This document shows positions 25,001 to 36,735 of a stretch of DNA of 64,000 bases, one piece after another. Under the pieces are notes generated by a model that was given only the letters and a program-made list of their open reading frames with translations, had not been told where the DNA came from and ran no database searches. How positions within the stretch are numbered: position 1 is the first letter of the stretch; every line of letters starts with the position of its first letter. Origin of the DNA: Prunella strophiata (Eukaryota; Chordata; Aves; Passeriformes; Prunellidae); the NCBI GenBank assembly GCA_036583965.1, contig JAZBQD010000030.1, positions 53,321,551 to 53,385,550 of the forward strand. The letters run 5' to 3'. The position numbers and the translations under genes are program-made.

Positions 25001-28000
25001 TTGTCTTACATTTTGGAAGTGAAATGTATTGAGTGATCAGGTGAGGATGTGGACAAGGAGCTTTTCTTATCTCCCTAACTGCATGCTTTATAACTATCAA
25101 CACTTTGACAATTGCAGATGTACTGTGTTCAGTAGCATTGAATACTAATAACTATTAGTTCCTTGAAATTCATGCAATGGGAAGAGGCTAAAGTTTCAAT
25201 CCCTCGTTTAGCTGAGGTTAGAATTTTGCTCTTTTGGTGCTGCTTAAATCTGTTGTTCATCCCCAAGTTAGACTTTCAGCTAGTATAAACCAGAGTTGCT
25301 GTAATGATTTCAGTACATCTATGCCATTTTCTCCCCTCAGTACCTTGCCCTACTGCCTGTCTTGTTAGCTTTGTCTCAAGGCTCTTACATCTACAAATGC
25401 TCCTTGTAGTCCCCATGACAAATCTGAGGAATACATGCATGAATTTAGGAGGAAGCATATCCCCAGCATGCCAAATTCTCCACCCTGAACAGCACTACCA
25501 GCCTCCAGGTGGATATTCTGATCCCTAACACATACAAATAATTTTCATAAATGTCACTGCTAGGTACCTGACTCATCCCCCAGGAACAAAGCAGAATTTC
25601 CAAAGTAAAGCTAGGGTGATGCTGAAGACTGGCACAAATTTTCTGCTAAGTACTTTTCTTTGTGCTTTTCTGTCATTATACATGAAAGAAAGTTGCTGCC
25701 TTGAGACTTGATTCTCCCTCACTTTGGTAGATACCTGCTGTGGCTAATTCATGTGAAGCCATGACATTATGTACCTTGAAAAGATGGTGTGCTCAGGTCT
25801 CCTTAGGCTCCCAGCTCTTCTGGAGAGTGTGTGAGGTAAAATGATTAATGGGAGTCTGTGAGCTCTTCATATAACTCACATTCACAGTTTATGGCTTCTC
25901 CCCTGCAATACATTACTTCCTCCATTTCCATGCAGTTTTTCAGGCAGAGAAGCCAAGTGAAGAAGATTTACTCTTCTTTCAACATGAACTTTGCAGAAGT
26001 AAAAGCCAATTGTCTGCTCTGCATTTGCAGAAATGTTTTCTGATACACATCAGACACAGCTATAAAAAATAATACAAGATATCTGAAAAATAAAACATAC
26101 AAGCAACACCATGTAGACATGGAATTTGGTGACTATTAACAAATGTCTGATATTCCTAATCTGTATTTAAAACAATGATGTTATAAGGAGATAGTAAAAT
26201 ATCTATCTAGAGATTTTTTTTTTTTAATGTGGTCTAAATTGATAACAGGCAGGTTTATTTGTTAGGCAGTGATTTTCACCTTAATAATTGTCTGATTTTA
26301 CTTTATGACATTTTATGACTGATAGTCTTGTGACTGCTATTATGGCACTACTGGAACTTAAAGCAGAGCAGACGATTGGCTTTCACTTTTATCTGTGCTC
26401 ATTCCTTCACACCACTGAGTGCAGCTCATCATTTGCACTAGAAAATCAGTGATCTTAAAGATGAACTCTTTTACATGACATTTACCCCAATTTCCTGATA
26501 GTAAAATTAGATATATGCTTAGCTTGATTCTCTGCTTCTGTTTCTGCCAATTCATGCTTATTGAAGCCACTGTCTGATTTCCAGCTAATTTGACAGGAAG
26601 TTTGACATGTACAAGTATAAAGCTTTTCAGATCTTCATGGACCTTGATGTCTGGATATGTGAGAGTCACCACTTAGTAATGTCTCAGGGTACAAGATGGA
26701 AAATTCACATGTGGCCCCTTCTGCCTGGAACCAACCCACCCACCAGTGCATGGTACCTCCAGCAGCATCACTGCAGTCATTGACTTTATACTCACCTCTC
26801 CACAAATCCAGGAACAGGCAAACTTGAAGAAGTGTATGGGGTAAATGAAGTGGGGACTGGAGGAAATACAGGTGGCTCTGGGAGGGTTGAAACACAGAGA
26901 CAAAGGAAAAACAGAAAGGACATGAAAGTGAACAGAGGAGTAGGAATAGTAGAAGCATTGTAGGGGCTGGCTGGAAATTGGAAAGATGAGAATGGTGAGA
27001 TCTGTTGTTCTGGGTTTGATTAGGATTTGGGGGAGACATGATATTCTTGGAGAAGGGCACTTATACAATGAAGCTGGAAACTTTATTGCATCCTTACTCA
27101 TGTTGCTAATCTGATTCTTCCCTCAAGTCTGCCTTTCCAGGAGGCAAAGCTTGAGAATATGTGGAACAGATCCTGAAATCTTCCTTTCACAAAAAACCCA
27201 TTCTATCTGAAGCATTGTATTTCCTTTTTAAAGCTGTGATTCAACAGCACACTCAGGCTAGCTTCCATGGCTGGTCCAAGAATGCCAACTTTCACACAAT
27301 CTTGGTATTGTAGTGCTGTGTTGGATTTTGTACTTTGTGAGTCAATCAACCAGTAATTTATCATCTGTTATTCTTAACACATATTAGTATACAAAGAAAA
27401 AGAATGGAAACATTTTCAAGAAGAAGGGAGAGAGCATATTATGAAAGCAAAATAGAAAATTGCAGCCAGGCTAACCCTTGTTTTTGAGATTCTCCAAGGA
27501 AGCCTTTTATGCAAGCATGAAGTGTTCCCAGAGTAACACATCAGAAGCTTTTTAGGTGTTCTGACTGATGGAGTTACAGTGACATTTAAAAAACAGATGC
27601 TTGGCAGATCTTCTTTATACTGTTGACTTAGGAACTAAAAAGCTTCCCAGAAAAGGTCCTGAACCAGAAAGGCTCAGAAAATTACTGGAAAAAAATTTGT
27701 AGAAATAGAGTGTGAAAAAACATAATGAGTAAACACAAAAGACAGAAACAATAATTTAGACTAACTATAATCTGTCACACCAATTATTAGTGCCTATACT
27801 CCCATTTTAATAATATAACCACAATTCCTGAATAAATTTGTTTCTCCTAAGCAGACACTTTATGTGGATCCAAAAAATTCTGTCATCTAATTATAACTGT
27901 AGCTTCTCTAGGATCTTTTATTAGGGAATGTGTTCATTGGTAGTAGTGGGAACCAAGATACAGCTCATAGAAATATACTGAAAGAGGAGAAAGGAAAGGC

Positions 28001-28588
28001 ACAGAAAGATTTCTTGCCTCAGTGGTATAAAAAAAATGAATGGAATCTGCTAGCAGGCAACAACCTAGGCCTGGCTTCTCATACCTAGACCTTTAAATTA
28101 TTCCCGTCCTAAGTTACTACAAATAAATAAAATTTGAAGGACATGCTCTCAAGAAATACAGCCTTTACTTCTCAGTGATCTCTGTGTGATGTTTATTGGC
28201 CAGTGCCCTTGGGGAGTTTTGGAGCAAGGCTGGAATGAAACCAGCTCATTCCCGCCAGCCTGGGAAAATACTGCCCAAGACCTGCCTTCCTAGAACTGTC
28301 TTTCCCAATTCTGAATGAAGGATTTGAATATCTGTAAGCTTAACCCAATTTTCCTGACAGGCTGACAAAATAGAGAGGGCTTTGAGCCCTATGTTGCTGC
28401 ACTTGGGACCAGGCTAAATTCAGCCCCACTTTTGGGTTTAGTCTTGATCTCCCTTCACCATTCCTAGGAGTTCTCTGTACCTCAGAGGCCCCAGATCTGG
28501 CCCTATCTGACCTTAGGGGGTCTATGAGCCTAATATAAACTAAAATTTTTATTTTATGTACCTCACTGAGACTGGCAGTTCTTGCTGC
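19096..28588. other. Long stretch of unique non-coding sequence
   Basis: About 9.5 kb without a recognised gene or repeat family. Frames are short; the longest are two overlapping minus-strand frames of 141 and 142 codons at 26635-27101, in pyrimidine-rich sequence with no recognisable domain. A frame of 109 codons at 24659-24988 is equally anonymous. AT-rich blocks near 23420-23460, 26040-26240 and 27700-27900 are simple in composition. Confidence 0.5.
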
Positions 28589-28812
28589 TTTTTTAATTTG
28601 TTTTGGTTTTTGTTTGTATTTTGTTTTTGTTTGGGGGTTTGGGATATTTGTTGTTTGTTTGTTTTGGTTTTTTTGGTTTTTTGGTTTTTTGTTTGGTTTG
28701 AGGGTCTTTTGTTTTGTTTTTGGGTCTTTAGTTTGGGGTTTTTTGTGGGGTTTTGGGGTTTTTTTTTTTGTTTTTTTTTTTTTTTTGTTTTTTTTTGTTT
28801 GTTTGTTTTTGT
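28589..28812 (+). repeat. T/G-rich low-complexity tract
   Basis: About 220 bases built almost only of T and G on the + strand (units such as TTTTG, TTTGG, GTTT), with long T runs at about 28761-28798. The strand asymmetry gives spurious frames of up to 195 codons on the minus strand (K/N/P/T-rich) and 116 on the plus (F/V/W/L-rich). Four G runs of 3-4 bases at 28722-28758 could form a G-quadruplex. It probably grew by slippage from a retroelement tail or a microsatellite. Confidence 0.92.
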
Positions 28813-31800
28813 TAAAACTTTTGTCTTTATTCTCAATGAAAAAGAGAAGAGCTGGATACACAAGCAGGTACTGAAGCACAGAAGAGGTGGGGGGGGGAAA
28901 CATTGATTGCATATTGTTCTTGAGCACTCCTTAAAGCCTGTTTTGCATGTTAATGTGGGACTTTGGTGAAATAAAAGCTTTGTGCTGCTCCTCAGCACCA
29001 GGAAAATTCCCCTGCTTCTCTGTCACCTGCACAATCATCTTAAAGTGTCTTGGTTGTGGTCAAGCTTCTGGATGAAAGCAAAAATAGTTGTTTCATGGTA
29101 TTAGGAAAATAATATCTCAATTTGTACAGTGGCTGTTTTGTACATAAGTCAAAATGACCCTGTGCTGTGACAAACCTGGAACAGACAATTAAAGATGTCT
29201 GATGGTACTGCTGGACCTAATTCCCCTCTAGATTTTGTAAATGTGCAAAGCTGGCCCCTCCTCTATGCACCTTGAGGAATGTGGACTGCTGAGCTACGAC
29301 TCCCACTTCTTTCTCACTTTGCCTGACTTTCCATCAAGAAAAAAGTTTCCTTATTATACCAGAGATATTCTGTGTAACAACCTCCAAATATTCACCTCAG
29401 ATATGTCCTGCAGGAAGTGCTTAGCAAGCTGTGCTTTAACCCCTTCCATGGCATGTAGCATAAGACTGTATTTTTTCAGAATTTCAACATGCAGGTCTTC
29501 CTTCTTTACTTCTTCCTAATTTACCTTCTGAGCATGATGAAAAAAAGGCTCAAAACCAGCTGACCCACCTGGCTTCAGAATTTGCTGTGTATCATGAGAC
29601 CCTTAAGGCCATGCAAAGAGAGGAACTTATCTGATCTACTGATCTACCTTACAAGTTTTCAGAGCTCTGGAAACCATTTTTGAGGCATGGCTTCCTCACG
29701 TAGACAGAAAGAAGAAAATGTGGATGTTCTTCTGAACTAGAATTCACATTCCATGTGATAGATACACTTTGTGCTGGCATGATGCCACTTTAACATGTGG
29801 GATGCAAGCACTTTGCTGCTTAGGCAGACCACTGTGAAGAGGCTGATTCCCAGCCAGGGCCACAGGAAAGCTGGTCTCAAAGGCTGTGTGCCTATACTTA
29901 GTGATGAATAGGAAATGAGATTCTCTAATCCATCCATCTCTGATTTGGGTTACTTTCCATATTTCTAGTCACCTCGGGCATGTTTGAAGAGCGTTCATTA
30001 TAATGAAATGTCCCACTTGCACTGACAAGTATTACTTTGCAATAGAATTACAAGCATTAAGGGTGCCTGGGTATGCTCCTTAACAAATCTTCTCAGCCCA
30101 TCTGAATTTTTGCAAGCTGATCAACTGCTCTGAAGGTCATGTACATCTGCCTGTGGCACAGCTTGTAGAGGGACAGCAGCAGTAGCTGTCAAATATTGAG
30201 ATTATAGTAGTTTGTGGAGCATTAGGGGATTTTTTTTCTTCCCAAGGAGAGAAGGAAAAAAAGCCTCTTAATCTCCTGCTTCTAATGCAGGCTGGTGCTG
30301 GTCCTCACTATTGAAATGAGTTAGAGACCCTCATGTGAGGGTCATGCCTCATGTGAGTAAGTGAAATACAGCTTCCTCCTGGCCCCATAGCCTGCTCAAA
30401 GACACACTTGCAAAAGTGACCTACAGAGCTGCTGGAAGAAAGGGACCAGATATCTCTAACAGGAAAGTCTGTTGAGTTAGTAAACACCTCTGGCTTAGGA
30501 TAAAACTGTGAGCCCTTGGTTATTTGTCTCTTGAAGACTCACGAGGAGACCTTCCATATATAATAAATGTGATTCTTTTTACTAAAAGATATTGTAAATA
30601 TTAAATATATTTGCACAGTAAAAGAAATAATGGCAAGTCACCAATACAAATCATCTATCAATCTTGATTGCTCACATATCTGAAGTTCTTCCTTTTCCTT
30701 ATCCTGCCTTTGGTGCTAACATGCCTTTGTGCACTATTTCAGGTGACAGAGAATTACGATAATTCCAAAAATAATTTATTATCTCCCAAGAGCAAAGGTC
30801 ATTTTAATTTGGAACAAATAAATGTCAAATAGTGGATGATGTACAGGATAATAATTCATGGGCAGCCAGCCAGAGGAGATAGCTGTAATTACATTTAAGT
30901 TCAGGATGACACAGAGAGCCGAAAGATGAAAATCTGAATGTTCTTAAGCAAGTTATCAGAGTTCATTTAGCTGCAGGATGAGCTGTTATCTGATCCCCTA
31001 ATCCTGCCTGTGCCCTGAGCTGATCTCATAAAAGGAGGAAACCTACAGGAAGAGGGGTCCTACAGAAGTCCCTCTTATCTGAGAGCCCAGCAAGCACCAG
31101 GCTGGCTTTCTGGAAGGCACACGCTGGTACTGGTGAATCATGCCCAGTGGAGCTGAAGCAGGCTCCAGCAGAAGGGAAGCTTCTCAGTGTCTGTGGGAGC
31201 AAAATCATTAAGGAGAGAAGCATGAAGTGCTCAGAGGACCAGAGCTCTTCCCAGGACAAAACTTGCTGGATAGTGTGGGACACATAAACACACCCTTTAC
31301 TTCCCCTGCTCTGCTTGGTTTTTAATTTGCAGCTTTAATCAGTTCAGTAAGTTCATTCTCTAGTTTTGACAGACAGGTGTTCAAGAGCCAGTGGAAAGCA
31401 AGGCTTCCATGCTGCTTTGATTAAGCCAAATAATTCTCTTGGATTCATTGACTGCTTTGTGGATTCATTGACTGTGTGCTCAGTGCATGAGTCTGAATCC
31501 AGGGATTTTCAGAGCCACTTGGGATAGCCCCAGGTGTCTGAGACACCTTGCTGGACCTGCCTCCCTGTGACAGATGCAGGTAGAAGACTGTCATACCTTT
31601 AATTTACTTCTGTAAAGCATGACTAATATCAGGAAATAAGCTCTCAGTACCCAGGGCATAAAAAGCTTTTAAAAAATATTAATTTTCTCTGGTGTACTAT
31701 TCTCCTTTCCCCCTACTTCTGCACAAGTATCTAATATTTGTCAGTGCCACAGGCAGTCTCCAAAATGAGACAGCTGATTTGCTTAATTCAAAAAGGCAAA

Positions 31801-34719
31801 TGTTGTGTCATGTAGTCCTGTACTATAGCCCTGCTACTACAGCTGTAATAGATGCATACATCCTATTGTTAGAGCTATAGAAGGTGATGAACTGGAAAAT
31901 GCAGGCTAACATAGGGCTTGCTCAGACATTTGGAGGCTTTTGGATCTTGGAAAAAATGAGCAGTTTACTACATTACCACTCAGTATACAGAGGAATGCTG
32001 TTTGTGAAGCTTATCTTAACATCCAAGATTTCTCCCTATTTAAGGATGTTCTAAACTAGGTTTTCATTCAGCCCTGTTTATAGCCACAACTTGAATAACC
32101 TATTAATTTTAAGGAGTAATTAACAGAAAATAAACAGTTTGAAAAATCATCTGTGCACACACAATAACAGGAGATAATTCTTTAGGCACCCAAGAAGCTT
32201 TTCAGTACACCTGATGAAAAACTCACTTCCAAATTGTGGAGGAAAATTAAGAATTTATGGCTTAAGTGAAGCAAAATTCATCTTTCTGAAAACTTGGTAA
32301 GCACAATTTTTTTCCCCTTTGATTAGAAGTCTGTATATTACATGTTTTAACTATTCCCAGGACAATAGAACTCTGCACATGAATAAGTAGAAAACTGCAA
32401 ATTGCAAAGCAGATGTTCTGCTGACCTCTTCCCACTGGAATCTGCTAGCTGAGCTGCTTGGCTTATTCTCTCTTTCAGCCATCAATAAATCAGCACATCA
32501 AGTAGGTGGCAACAGAGGAGATTTTAACTAAGTAGGCAGAAATTTAATTGCAGAATTCCCAGCAAAGTTGGGATAGTTAAATGGAAATACCACATGTATT
32601 GCAGAAGGATTGCAACTTAATCCCTAGCAAGTTTTTGTAATGTTCTTCATTATTTCCTTGACATTCAGCACTTGATAATATGATACTAGAAAAAAAGGAT
32701 TTGGGATAAACAGGGAACAAGTATCTTAATGGTGAAGTTCATTAGGCTGAGGAGTAATGTTCTAGAGAAATTGTAAAAGTTTTATTATTTAGTAATATAG
32801 AAACTGCCTATACAGAACACCAGAAAAATGCAGACAATAATTGTGAGTTCCTTACCCTGGCACACTAAAAGAAAAGGAAAATTTTCACGTGTGAACATGA
32901 TAATCTAATAAATTATTTTAATCCCTAAATCCTATGATACTCTTGTCAAGTAAAATAGTTGTCAACTAACCATGTGGCTAAAAGTTGTGTTGGAGATGTG
33001 CCTATCTGATGCCATGAATATTCACTGTGGATCCCCAGAAAGCATCACAATCTATCCTGCTTCTCTTCACTAATACTAAATAAACCCTGTAGTATTGTAA
33101 ATGCGGAGGGGTTTTACTGCTTTGAGATTCATGCTAATTTGTATCACACTATTGACTCAGACCATATTAGCAAGAAACTTTTCAACATGGTCCTGAGGTA
33201 ACTAATCTGCTTTTGCATTGAATGCTTGGGTCACACAGCCCCTGAAGTGTTAAAACCACAAAACCACCACAGTGAGATTCAGTGCTGCATAAGAAAGAGA
33301 TTTTGTAGTCTGAAGCAAAGTTGCCCAAGGCTTCTAATCATGAAGGCAGTGCCCAGGATGTATCACCTTGCACACAAGCAATCCTTAGGGGGTATATTTA
33401 ACAGGTATCCTATTTGCATTCTCCTCAGATGCTGCCCTTTGCTTTGCTCATTGAGCTTCAGCTGACTTGGCACATCTGCTTTTCCTCTCTCACTGTGAGC
33501 ATTTTATCCAACAGCGTGTCAAAGCTTGTGATGCTGAGGAAGACTCAGTGGAAATATTTTCAAGGTGCTGAGACTTAATAAAACGTTTTTGAGAGTACCA
33601 TCAGTTGGTTGTTAATTTAGGAAGCTTTTATTATGAGTAAACAAATTACAAATTGAAGTTTTCTCTTTCAGTGTTAGACATTCCAGATTGAGACTGTGTG
33701 CTGGAGGACTGTAAAGGCTATCAGACCACCATATTCAAAAGAGTTTTCTTTCTCAGAAGAAGAATATCCTTTATTTATTTCAAGGGGGCAAAGTATGCCT
33801 ATGACTCATCTGTGTCCCCTTCTCCTTCTATCCAAGGAATTCAGGCACCTCATTAAGTGGAGAGGAAGAATTCTCATGCTGAGCAGAAGGGGAATTTCAG
33901 GGCTAGGAAATTTACTCTAAAAGTTGTTTTCCTGTCAATCTTTTGTCTTCTTCAACAATTACAAGGTATGGAAATAGCTCAGGACAGCACATGTGCTGGA
34001 TTTTAAAGCCTGATGTTGCTGTAGCTGCACAGAAGACATCACTTTATGCAAACATTCCCTTTAAGTCAATTGAATTGTAGGAGAGAGACAAGTACATGGA
34101 ATGTTGGTGAAAATGTCAGAACTTGACCTAGAATTCCTGTATTATTGGCCATGAGATAATATAAAGAGCTCCGGAATTCTCTTGCAATGAATTGCTAGAT
34201 AACTGTCACAACACAATTAACATCTTTCTTTTATTCATGCCAGTTTTTCAAATCCGAATGTTTATATTACTTACTTCAGGCTTGAAAAGCCTGTTTCCTG
34301 AGGCATAGGGAAATGAACAAACTGTTAATAAAAAAGCAATAAATCCTTCTTGCTGGATGAACACGGTCTTTCTGTATCCCTGAGGTGCAACAGCAAGTAT
34401 CTTTCTCCCCTTTTGTATGGAGCTCACTATTTAACTAGCAGCCTGCTACAGACCTTTCTGTGGTGTGACATGAACTGGGGGGCACTGAGAAGTGGTCAAA
34501 CCTCTGTCCATGTCCTGTCTGCTTGTGCTCCTCTTTCCCCAGGAGGAGCACCCAGGTGAATGGTTCCTCCATCCTTCCTCTGTATCACCTCTCTGCTGTT
34601 TTGCTGAGGGGATGTGTTAACCCCACTGCTAACAGCACTGAAATGAGTCTCATCATGGTTTATGGAGTAAATCATACAAGGATTAAGGATAGGGTTGGAC
34701 TCAGTACTCCTGAGATTTA
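28813..34719. other. Long stretch of unique non-coding sequence
   Basis: About 5.9 kb with no recognised gene or element. Small features include a palindrome ACCCTCA-TG-TGAGGGT at 30327-30342, a 15-base unit duplicated at about 31440-31475, and an inverted repeat AGGTGTCT-G-AGACACCT at 31532-31548. Confidence 0.5.
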
Positions 34720-35985
34720 CAGTGATGAAGGTTGGAAGACACCACCTGATCCAACATGAGCAGTTTCCTGAGCCAGGAGCTTTGATACTGTTGCCTCCAT
34801 ACTAAGCTGGATCCCTTGGGCCTGACTAAACACAGTCTTTGAGAAGGGCATCAAAAAATGGCTGCAAAAACTGAAGTGACAGAGAATTTATCATCTCTTT
34901 TGTGCCCAGTGGCTTATTACCTTCCCTGTTAGAAATTTGTGTCTAATTTCTGCTTTGAATTTGGCTTCACTTCCAGCCACTAGCTCTTGATGTGCCTTTC
35001 TCTGCTACATTAAAGACCCATTCAGTAACTGGTATTTACTCCCCATGAAGGTTCTTACATGCTATAATCAAGCTGTCTTCTGATCTGTCTGATAAGATAA
35101 ACAGATTGAGCTCTCACTGTTCTCTCTTTTATTTCCCCTTCCAGACATCAAAACATATCTGTGGCATATTTCTATATCCTTTGTAGTATTTCAACATCCC
35201 TTTTAAAATGTTGACATCAGGACTGTATACATTATTCCACATCAGTCCCAATAATGTCACACAGAAAGGAAAGTCAATTTCCTCCTCCTACTCACTATTC
35301 TGTTGTTTATAATGACAAGAACTGAATTAGCACTTTTTGCCTCTGTATCACACAGGGGCTCCTGCTACTCCATTTCCTCTTAGAGGCCAATGTTATTTTC
35401 AGTCAGTGCTTGCCAGGGTACAGAACACCTTTCTGCAAGAATGGTTTGCATTGCCTGCTTTGAAATTAATTATTTGGTTTGTCTAGGGTTTACCCAACCA
35501 TACCAGTAGGTGAACCTCTTCCTGGTTTTAGCAGTCCTGTTATTCTTGCCAGTATTTAGTACTGCATCACTAGGGGATTTTGTATTAGATTCCTAAAAAA
35601 GTGAGACAATTAAACAACCATGAATTTTCTCACCAAATTCTACAGAAGTTCCTAGAAATAACCCTGCTTATAAAGACCCCCAATGACAATTTTTTCAAGA
35701 TCTTTGAGACAGACATACATTATTTATTTTGTTGATACCATGGAGAGCTCCTTTGTTCTTCACATGTATTGTGTGATACTAATCTGAACAATTTGTGGAA
35801 GTCTGAATAATGCTACACCTGTTCAATTGCCACTGCCAGCAGAATTTGTAACCTCATAAAAAAATTAGAACAGGTTGTCTGAAAACAGCTAGATCCTTAA
35901 GGTATATTGACTGTCATTAATTGCTTACATTCATCCCTGTACTTATTCTTAGGTAAGCTTGTATGCTACTGTGCAACTTTAAGGT
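34720..35985 (-). mobile_element. Ancient CR1-type LINE, about 1.25 kb
   Basis: On the minus strand this matches an old amniote CR1 in order over more than 1 kb. The 3' half of ORF2 in antisense gives 'tgttagaaatttgtgtctaa', 'cacttccagccactagctct', 'attaaagacccattcagtaa', 'gataaacagattgagctctc' and 'atttcaacatccctt'. The upstream ORF2 part gives 'attctacagaagttcc', 'gtaacctcataaaaaaatta' and 'tgactgtcattaattgctta'. The 3' boundary is soft: clear homology begins about 34850, with CR1-like words down to about 34720. All frames are broken. It is much older than the copies at 11010 and 16061, and was probably inserted before modern birds diverged. Confidence 0.8.
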
Positions 35986-36181
35986 CATCCCACTGCACTA
36001 TTTAAATAGGAGAATCACTTTCAGGGTCTTGCACACTTCAACTAATATTGCAAGATTTAGTGGGAAATTACTCTGCTTACAAATGAAAAATATATTTTTC
36101 GCCTCTTGATTGCAAGTAGTGCAGGACTGACAGTTACAGGAATATATATAATCTACACCCATTAATGTCCTGATTTCAGAT
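35986..36181. other. Spacer between old CR1 and ERVL LTR
   Basis: Short AT-rich sequence with no recognised feature. Confidence 0.5.
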
Positions 36182-36735
36182 AGGAGAGAGGCAATTTTCT
36201 TCCTAATACCTGTGTTTTGGATTTAGCATGAGAACAATGTTGATAAAACACATTGATGCTTTAGTTGCCACTGAGCCAAGGACATTTTCCATGTCTCATG
36301 CCCTGCCAGTCAGCAGAAGCACAAGGAGCTGTGAGGAAACATGGCCAGGACAGCTGACCTGAACTGGCCAAAGGGATATTCCATGCCACAGAACATCATG
36401 CCCAGTATACAAACTGGGGGCAGTTGCTCCATAGGGGCTGATCACTGCTGTGTCATGGGGTCAGCATTGGTCAGTGAGTGGTAAGAAATTGTAGAGTGCA
36501 TCACTTGTTTCTCTGGGGTTTTATTCTTTCTGTTTCCTTTCCATTAGTGGTGGTGGTGGTGTTATTATTAACATCAATATATTTCACCTTATTTCAATTA
36601 ATAAACTGTTCTTACCTCAATGCACCAGTTTTACCTTTTTCTGATTCTCCTCCCCATCCCACTGGGCAGGGAGGGAGAGTGAGTGAGCAGCTGTGTGACA
36701 CTTAATTGCTGGCTGGGGTGAAATCACAATTAAAC
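36182..36735 (+). mobile_element. ERVL-type solitary LTR, same family as 8262
   Basis: The same family and orientation as the LTR at 8262. Matches include 'tgtgttttggatttagcatg', 'gataaaacacattgatgctt', 'gctgacctgaactggccaaa', 'gggatattccatgcc', an AATAAA at 36600-36605, and the 3' part 'gagagtgagtgagcagctgt' with 'gctggctggggtgaaatcac'. The first 30 or so bases of the family are shortened by a deletion. A TGG/TGT repeat at 36546-36561 is a local expansion. No internal retroviral sequence lies on either side, so it is a solo LTR. The incidental 75-codon frame inside it is not a gene. Confidence 0.85.
36600..36605 (+). promoter_or_regulatory. Polyadenylation signal of the second ERVL LTR
   Basis: AATAAA at the same relative place as in the 8262 copy. 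Confidence 0.55.

Noticed and set aside
26635..27101. Two overlapping minus-strand frames of 141 and 142 codons
   Set aside because: They overlap in different frames in pyrimidine-rich sequence, show no domain, and have no splice or start support; length alone is plausible by chance in 64 kb.
28340..28998. Minus-strand frames of 195 and 149 codons and plus-strand frames of 116 and 86 codons
   Set aside because: They are read from the T/G low-complexity tract, giving K/N/P/T-rich or F/W/L/V-rich nonsense on the two strands.
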